Shown piece by piece: positions 56,997 through 64,000 of a stretch of 64,000 nucleotides of DNA. Origin of the DNA: Diphasiastrum complanatum (taxonomy: Eukaryota; Streptophyta; Lycopodiopsida; Lycopodiales; Lycopodiaceae); NCBI GenBank assembly GCA_029204225.1, contig CM055099.1, positions 66,117,852-66,181,851 of the forward strand, given 5' to 3'. How positions within the stretch are numbered: the stretch's first letter is position 1; each line of letters starts with the position of its first letter. Below the pieces are notes generated by a model. It was not told where the DNA came from and did no database searches. It saw nothing but the letters and a program-made list of their open reading frames with translations. The translations under genes and the position numbers were made by a program.

Positions 56997-58932
56997 ATGT
57001 TGACTGCTGGTTGGAAAAATCGCTGGTCTGCAGCTGCAAATTATGGTGTGAGCATCTCAGCATCAGGAGCTATGGAAGCCAATTCTCACAAATTGCTTCT
57101 TACAAGGGCGCATGCATCTTTGTTGTGTGCAGCAGCTCAACAAACATCCGCACTGCACAGCTCTCCTGCTCAGTTTTCGGACTGGGTACTACGTGTTACC
57201 ATTGCCTCTACCATCTTCGTAAATTTCAATATTATGTCTAGATCTGGAGTCTCAACTACTTTACATGAGAAAAGGATAAGATTCTATGTCAGGATTGTGC
57301 TAATGAACAGAGACTATGTATGCTTGAATCGTTTTCTTTGCTTGTATATTGACACTTTATGTTGCCAAGTTCTTGGCCTCAGAGACATTTTCCAGGTGTG
57401 GAAGCTGATGAGTCAAAAGAAGATAACTCCTATCTCCTCTACAAACCCTACATGAATTACCTTTGCGAGACGCTCTTGCAGTCGGCTCCAGGGTTGAGGG
57501 TGATGCCATTGGCATCTGAAATGAAGGTTCAATTCAGTAAAAAGGGATCGAAAAGAGCACAGGTGCGGAATTGGCTTCTGTCTAGCAACAGATTACGGCG
57601 GATTCGGATGACATACTTCGACGCTGGGGCTGCTGGCCAAGCTTTCAATAGCCTGCTTTATCCACACTACAGGTATACACGTATTTCACTAAAAGGATTG
57701 ACACAACAGCCTCTATATCCTTGTGTGATAAAATAGCAACATGAGGTTGAATCTTCTTTATACAAGTAAATATTGGATTTGTATATTGCGTTAAAACTGA
57801 TGTAACTTATGAATGATGGTATGATTTTTGAGAATATTTTCTTGACTCGACTCTGTGAATTTTTCTAATTGGATTTTACTTACAGTTTTGACCTACCATT
57901 ACTGGGAATAGATCTTTTATCTTTTGGGAGCAACAAAATTCTTTGCGTAGTAGATTTTCAACCTATTTCTCAAGATGCTGACAATCTGGAAAGGCACACA
58001 CAACAGCTTGCCAATATACATGAATCCTTTGCTGAATCTTGCTCTCGCATGTCAACTCGATATTTTGACGAAAATCGTTTCTTCTCAAAGCACCTGATAT
58101 TTTTCCGGTCTACTCTTGGGGGCAAAGATCCTTGTCTGCAGGCTAGTTCCTTCACATCAACCTGGCAGTCTTCATCTGAAGCACTTACAATCCAAGAGTT
58201 TATTCAGATACTTCAAGATGCCAAAAGATTTATGCCTGATTGAGTTCTGTAATGTTTGATTGGTTTTATGGAGAATATACAGACTAATTTGCTAATGTAA
58301 TCTTGTAGGTACCAGATGGTAAATTCTACCAGGTTTATCTGGGCTATGTTAGGAGCTATTTCAGTCAGCTTCATAAGTTGAAGGCAAATTACGATGCCGA
58401 ATTCATGGCAACAGTCCGAAACGGCCAGGCTGCTTATGATAAATATTTTGCAGAAAACGATCCTGCCATTGGAATATTTGGTAACTATTTTGGCCATGAG
58501 GTGCGTACATCCTGCATCTTGAATCTGATTTCATAAGTAGTGAGTAATACTCAGGACTGAGTGCATCATTTTACTCTGAACACAAATTTCATTCACGTCA
58601 GTACAGGGCTTAAGAATTTATTTCATCCTTCACCATCTGCATGTGTGGCTGATCTCCTATGTTACTGTTGCCAAAGTAAATTAATGTAGATAATTTGGAA
58701 ACCATCATGAAACACAGAAAAGTTTTGCCATCCTTCAGTGATTTTAAAGGTTTGATTTTGGTGCTGCCCAATAGGATGTAATCAAGCTGCTTCTTTTGTC
58801 TGTTTGTTCCCAATGTGAAAGCTTAACATCAAGTAGATTACTGAATCGTTTTTTTCTCTTCTGGGCCTGCAGTGGAGTAAGCAATGCAGTGAGGAGTTCT
58901 TATTTCCAGAGAGCAAACTTGTGTCTGAGTAA
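56997..58932 (+). CDS. PEBB: Plastid PebB-type ferredoxin-dependent bilin reductase
   Basis: Five exons: 56997-57185, 57383-57672, 57886-~58219/58240, 58309-58500, 58873-58932. The first, second and fourth introns are GT-AG with matching phases (0, 2, 0). The first exon is Ser/Ala/Arg-rich and fits a transit peptide; an upstream in-frame ATG at 56925 would add 24 residues. The core contains YKPYMNYLCETLLQ, MTYFDAGAAGQAFNSLLYPH, DLPLLGIDLLSFG, CVVDFQP, RYFDENRFFSKHLIFFRS, YDKYFAENDPAIGIFGNYFG and C-terminal EWSKQCSEEFLFPES. The run DAGxxxQxFNSxxYPxxxxDLPLLGIDLL...DFQP is PebB-like rather than HY2-like. The family (FDBR) reduces biliverdin-type tetrapyrroles with ferredoxin in plastids; moss members make phycourobilin. 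The end of exon 3 is odd (see findings). Confidence 0.85.
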
Positions 58933-60278
58933 CCTATGAAGAAAACCCAAGAATATGCACTTCAGCTATCAAGAAAAGCTATGCAAGCAGAATTCAGTCT
59001 TTTGAAGATGATGTAGCATGAAGCAAGAAGCAAAATATGGTTAGAGGACCACGTTGTAAAGTATATAGAAAAGCAGTTTAACTCAGATTACTTACCAGAC
59101 GAGGTTATGTGAAGCAGCCTTCTCAAGCTTGGATATCATTTTCTTAGCTTGTATCAAATTTACATAGATTGAAACTTACTTCAACCTATTGGATTGAATC
59201 TTATTATTTCCTGATTTTTTTCTGTGCCACGGGTAACTTGAACGCCGATTAAACTCTTATGTATGTGTCATGTGCCCAATCAGATCCACCCATGGAAAGT
59301 GAAATCTAAAACTAATATGGGTCTTATTTTAGAGCTTGACAGGGCTTTCGTGTGAGAATAGAATGACATGTGCTTTTAAGATTTCAAAGCTCATAAGAGA
59401 GTTGGGAGAGATACTAATCCCACAAGATACTCATGAGCCAAGAGATGTCAAAACTAGTCACGCACTTGGGATCCTATTTCCAGCCACCCGCTACCACAAG
59501 TAGCCCCCAAAACTGGTATGACCTGATACAAGTAAGTGACCAGCAATTTCTTATATGTAGGTAGTTTCAAACTCACGCCCCGTGTTGCATAATGGATTAA
59601 TGGAGCCACTGGTGCACACCTTTTTTGTGCCCAAGCAAAGAGCAGATCGACAAGAGAGATTACATAAGCAAAATCAAATAAGAGAACAATTGTGAAATCC
59701 AAGCACTTCAAAACATTATTTAATGTTAAGTAAAGTTGTAAAGTGCTTAAAGGAGCCCACACCTACTGTATAGCTATTGGTGCCCAAAAAGGCAAGCTCA
59801 TGATACCCTTACTAGAAAATGAAGAAGTCTTATGAGAATGTCGTAGTGTTGTATTTGATCTTTGGATGCTGATACTATCGAAGCTTGGGATGCAAAATTA
59901 TGAAGATATCATGGTTACTCCATAGGATTTGCCCCGCCAGATCGTTAAGAAGATGTTCAATGGAAGTGATTGATGATGCACAATATCACATTATAAAGCA
60001 ATCAAGTTTTCAAGGAGTTGGAAGGACTTGGCAAACAATATCTTGGCTCTACACTATAATTATTTGTATTGGTTATCCAACACCTTCAATATTATTTTTT
60101 GCTCATAGTTTGGTGCTATATTTTTATCCATCACTACATTGATTGCAACAATCCTAATGTTGAAGTGTAAAGTCTAAGGGCTAGGATGAGGCCTCCCATC
60201 AGAAGGTTGAAAAAATGCAATGGAATTGGGCACTTCTCTAATTTCAAAGCTCTACATGAGCCCTCACTATGCGTGTAT
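58933..60278. other. 3' flank and intergenic DNA
   Basis: The first ~200 bp probably hold the 3' untranslated region of the bilin reductase gene. Beyond that no domain, LTR end or RNA gene is seen. Confidence 0.4.
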
Positions 60279-60425
60279 TGCTTTTTGCTTTTCCCGAACA
60301 TATATACACTATTTTTGCTTTTGCCTAACATGCATGTTACCTTTGCTTGATATGTATGTCTCTTTCGCTTGGCATGCATGTAATGCTTTTGTTTTTTTTC
60401 TTAGCATACATATATTGAACTTGCT
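60279..60425. repeat. Degenerate tandem repeat, ~35-bp unit
   Basis: Four to five copies of TTTGCTT(G/T)... followed by CATGCATGTxx or CATATATAxx: 60280, 60316, 60347, 60366 and 60396, all imperfect. Confidence 0.6.
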
Positions 60426-60573
60426 TGTAAATAACATTGATAAACTGTTTTTGTTTTTTGTAGATCGACATGCAATTCTTGTGCTTTATAGACGAAGCTT
60501 ATATTCTTGTATGAACGCACGAGGGCGCAAGCTGGTGCTCGCAAAAAACTGTTGGCACCCTGGTGCCCGTCAA

Positions 60574-60683
<110 letters not shown>

Positions 60684-61051
60684 GTGTGCCATATGCCAGG
60701 GAGTAGGAGTGACATAAGGAAACAAAGAGAGGAGAATGGAGCAGGCCTGCACTTTGAAGCATTCCCAACCCTTCACACCCGATTTTCCATTCATAGAAAT
60801 GCATTTTTATTTTAACCTTTCCAGTGGAAAGTATGTTAATCTAAAAAATCCTTAGAGTGCCCTTCAAATTTAGTGAAATCTTTGATAGTGAAAGTCCCTT
60901 TAATTTAACACCTCTCACCATGAAAGTATATACTTGCCTTTTGTTTAACACCTTTCACCATGAAAGCTTTGGGGGGCCATACCAAATGGATGGATAATAT
61001 GTCATGCATCATACTCCATGTGGGAGGATGCACCCATGACAAATGTGACAC

Positions 61052-61052
<1 letters not shown>

Positions 61053-61109
<57 letters not shown>
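61053..61109. repeat. (TA)n microsatellite
   Basis: About 28 TA units. Confidence 0.95.
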
Positions 61110-61111
<2 letters not shown>

Positions 61112-61455
61112 TTTATCTTTTATAAAGTTGTATCTGCAAATTTGAGAGTTTGGAAAAATTTGGGTGGTAACTTCAAGAAATGGTTGTTTATGCAAGTAAC
61201 ATTGCAAAGCAACTGTAAATGCGCCCTGTCTGATTTCTTCCTGCAAAAAAAACAGGAGTAGGAAATGACTTTTTGCTTCATTATTGTGCAAAGCAAAGCT
61301 GAGAAGCTTTGATCTGAAAAAAAAAAAAAAATCGGCCTCCAAAACCGCCCTATTTGCGCCCTCCAACACGCCCTGTTAACACCAGTAACCTGTGGTTAAA
61401 AGGAGGGATTGTGTTGAGGGAGGGCGCACCTTCATCCACCATATTCACAGCCGTG

Positions 61456-61458
<3 letters not shown>

Positions 61459-61536
<78 letters not shown>
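61459..61536. repeat. (CT)n microsatellite
   Basis: About 39 CT units. Confidence 0.95.
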
Positions 61537-61539
<3 letters not shown>

Positions 61540-61616
61540 TTCGGGCCAGCAGGCTTGCCGAGCGCGTGAAGCCCGAGGTCCTCGTTTGAATGGAAGAGAA
61601 AAAGGGGAGGGGGCTC

Positions 61617-61838
61617 GTTGTGTTTAACTTAAGTTTGAGTTAACTAAGACTTGTTGTTGGTAGGTGAAAAAGGGGGGTGGGTGGTGGCTAATGTTAATTA
61701 AGGTTTTTTTCTCTTCTTCTTGCATTTTAGATCTCAATTTTGTGTGTCTAGTTTGCATTTGCTTTATGATCAATCAATCAATCACTCTTGTGAGTCATTA
61801 ATAGACTCAAGTAAGGTCCAAAGTACTATACTTTGACA
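61617..61838 (+). mobile_element. LTR end of a copia-type element
   Basis: Ends ...CTATACTTTGACA directly before TGGTATCAGAGC. The start at TGTGTTTAAC (61617) is a guess. The following 1.2 kb show no gag domain, so it is either a truncated element or a non-coding (TRIM/LARD-like) one. Confidence 0.55.
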
Positions 61839-61850
61839 TGGTATCAGAGC
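61839..61850 (+). other. Primer-binding site
   Basis: TGGTATCAGAGC, perfect match to the complement of plant initiator tRNA-Met used by copia elements. Confidence 0.9.
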
Positions 61851-63000
61851 AAAGTACAAGAGGCAATCATTAATCTTGTGTACAATCCAAAATTAGCAAG
61901 TTTTTGGTGCACAAAGCTAGTATTGGAAGGCCGGCCTACTAGAAATGGATGTAAGAGTGGAGATTTGTGGATCAAATTAGATCAAGTTTAGAATCCATAC
62001 CTCAAAATAATTTTCATTTTTCATTAGATCCATAAAAATTCATAGTGATTGATCTTGATGAGTTTTTTGGTGATAGATCTAAGAAAAAGCATCAATATTT
62101 GCATGCCATTGATTGGATTTGATTTTGTTTCATTAAATCTAATTAATTGAGGCTGGGATCAAGCCCTCTTAAAGTGTTTAACAGGTCTTGAAAAACCATC
62201 AAGAAGAAGGGAGCAAGTATTTAGCCATTTTTTGTCCAAAAATAGTCAAAATTGACTTGATTTGAATGTAGCTTGATAGAATCTCATCTCATCTTCACTT
62301 CATCTTTGTGAGGAAGTGTTAGAACTGTGGCTAGAAGTCCATTGAGAGGGATAGAAGCCAAATATTAGAGAATCACTACAAGAGAGACCTTTGTGAGTTT
62401 CTAGGATAAAATCAAAACCAATTTTTATGAGCATTGTTTTGTAGAATCATTCTTAAGATTTCTTTTGAATTAAGATCATCGATTCTACTTGACAGAGATT
62501 CTGCTAAACAACGGGTCTGCTTGGTTTCTAACGACTGTCTCTGTGTAGTATATTGGCAGTGTGTCCCGCCTGTCAGTGGCACACCTACAACCTAGCTCGA
62601 TCCTTGATTGCTCATCGTGGACAGTGATCTATCAGGATTCGATTCCTATGTTCTACAGACTGCTTCAGTTCTATGTGGTTGCATGCAGCTCCCTTTCTCC
62701 CTCCCCGAAATCTGTTGTCTATGGTGATTGCAACTGCTTGTTGGATGTGAGGGGATGATGTCACTAGTTTCAATATCACGGTTGGTGATGGGACCTGGAT
62801 CTGGTAGCAGCAGGTAATTGCACTTGTAGTGATTGTAGCTGCTGAGTATCCATCAGTTGTAGTTGTTGTGAGGAAGTGGCAGGTGATGTTTGTCCGGTCC
62901 TGCTCAACTAGTCTGCAATGTGGCTTCTTCTTCATGAACATTGTCTCACTGTTGCACATTTGGTGATATAAGAACTTGCAGCTGCTAGCTCATGTGTCAG
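61851..63000. other. No recognisable gene
   Basis: Leader-like sequence after the primer site, then unassigned DNA. Confidence 0.4.
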
Positions 63001-63175
63001 ATGCAAATGAAGGTGGAGGGTGTCGGATCGAGATTGGCGCATGCAATGGGCGTCAGGTGGAACTGAGGAGAAAAGGCGTCACATACAACTAAGATGGAGG
63101 AGGTCAGATGCAAATGATGATGAAGGGTTCGGATGCAAATAAAGGTGGAGTGCGTCGGATCCAAACTGAGTGTCG
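63001..63175. repeat. Degenerate direct repeats around GTCGGATGCAAA
   Basis: GATGCAAATGAAGGTGGAGGGTGTCGGAT-type units recur at about 63000, 63100 and 63130, with spacing of 30-100 bp. Confidence 0.55.
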
Positions 63176-63239
63176 AATAGAAACGGAGGATGCAAAAGTA
63201 GGGCAGAAAAAAAAATACACGGGGGCGAAAATGGCAACT

Positions 63240-64000
63240 GGGTCGAAAAATCAAGGGGTCTAAAAAAAAATGTAGGATAAAAAAAATGATGGATAAAAAA
63301 AAATGAAACTTGAAAAAATGAAACTCGAAAAATGAAACTCGAAAAAATAAAACTCGAAAAATGAAATCGAAAAATAAAACTAAAAAAATGAACTCGAAAA
63401 ATAAAACTCAAAAAATAAAACTCGAAAAATGATTACTCGAAAAAAATAGAACTCAAAAAATGAGAAAAAAATCTAGAATTGAAAAATAATGGATCAATCA
63501 AATCTAGAATTCAAAAAAATATGAGATCGAAAAATCTAGAATAGAATAAATAATGATAAAAAAAAATACGACTAAAAAAAACAAGGGTCCAAAAAAATCT
63601 TGGATGAAAAAAAAACTAGGATCGAAAAATTAGAAAGTATCGAAAAATGTTCAAAGGATCGAAAATATCGTGTATCGAAAAAATCGAGTCAATACAGTAT
63701 CGAAAAAATTTAAAAAAATATCGAGTCTCGTATCGAAAAATCTCAAGTATGGAAAAAATGACAAGGGACTGAAAATGTCAAGTGTCGAAAAAACCATAAG
63801 GTATCGGAAAATCGAAAAACCAAAAAGCCTAGAAAAAAATTCGAAAAACCGAAAAATCGAAAAACTTGAAAATAACTCGCAAAGTGTGAAAATTTGAAAA
63901 AATCAAACAAAAAAAAAAAACTCGAAAAATTCAAAAATCTTAAAAACTCAAAAAATTTAAAAATGAGAAAAAAAAAAACTTGAAAAAACTGGAAAATGCA
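63240..64000. repeat. A-rich minisatellite of (G)AAAAAATGAAACTCGAAAA type
   Basis: More than 40 variants of CGAAAAAT and ACTCGAAAAA at 8-18-bp spacing, continuing past the window end. On the plus strand there is a marked A bias with almost no C except in TCGA. Open frames across it (Lys/Asn/Phe-rich) are artefacts. Confidence 0.85.

Noticed and set aside
57883-58240. HY2 (phytochromobilin synthase) as the identity of the bilin reductase.
   Set aside because: The DLPLLGIDLLSF...DFQP core and EFLFP ending fit PebB better than the HY2 pattern I recall; phylogeny would settle it.
63079-63934. Phe/Ser-rich and Lys/Asn-rich frames at the window end.
   Set aside because: Artefacts of the A-rich minisatellite.

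Overview
The window looks like a repeat-dominated nuclear segment of a land plant with a large genome. The evidence is dense, nested Ty1/copia retrotransposons primed by initiator tRNA-Met (TGGTATCAGAGC sites), one Ty3/gypsy remnant, a LINE remnant, very long (GA)n/(CT)n tracts, and genes with ordinary GT-AG introns. One clear host gene (56997-58932) encodes a PebB-type ferredoxin-dependent bilin reductase with a probable plastid-targeting N-terminus. Such enzymes are known from cyanobacteria and algae and, among land plants, from non-seed lineages (phycourobilin synthase of mosses). I therefore favour a fern, lycophyte or bryophyte, but the species cannot be named from sequence alone.

Layout. 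1-12.1 kb: two degenerate copia elements of one family (A), both on the minus strand. The second carries a 0.93-kb internal tandem duplication and is followed by an inverted partial copy of itself. 12.1-14.1 kb: no recognisable gene. 14.1-17.1 kb and 22.35-23.45 kb: two halves of a second copia family (B) in opposite orientations, broken at the same point of the coding sequence, which suggests an inversion of the DNA between them. 17.4-19.6 kb: a spliceable transposase-like pseudogene. 23.75-28.8 kb: three non-retroelement genes. They are a three-exon unknown gene (plus), a histone-H3-like domain in frame with a Ulp1-type cysteine protease (minus), and an acidic unknown gene (plus). The last two are divergent and share an 830-bp promoter that holds a mirror-symmetric array of a ~19-bp motif and many ACGT cores. 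28.9-33.5 kb: transposase and copia scraps. 35.4-35.9 kb: LINE reverse transcriptase remnant. 36.4-37.6 kb: a ~1.2-kb near-perfect palindrome carrying CT/GA arms. 40.1-42.1 kb: family-B LTR against a truncated gypsy pol. 42.1-54.35 kb: an old copia (C) split by two younger insertions, one (E) with a 5-bp target duplication TCTAC and one (D) flanked by inverted copies of its own 5' leader. 54.4-56.8 kb: LTR and tandem repeats. 57-59 kb: the bilin reductase gene. 59-64 kb: microsatellites, an LTR with primer site, and an A-rich degenerate minisatellite.

Most interesting: undoing the inferred 17.1-23.45 kb inversion places the transposase-like gene head to head with the unknown gene at 23757. 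That gives a compact array of four genes in alternating orientation: transposase-like, unknown, H3-Ulp1, acidic. This is what a multi-gene DNA transposon would look like. Its reading frames are joined by introns in matching phase but interrupted mostly by TAG codons, as if it decayed under CHG methylation. That reading is inference. The splice phases, the motifs and the H3 and Ulp1 similarities are read from the sequence, with family recognition from memory rather than a search.
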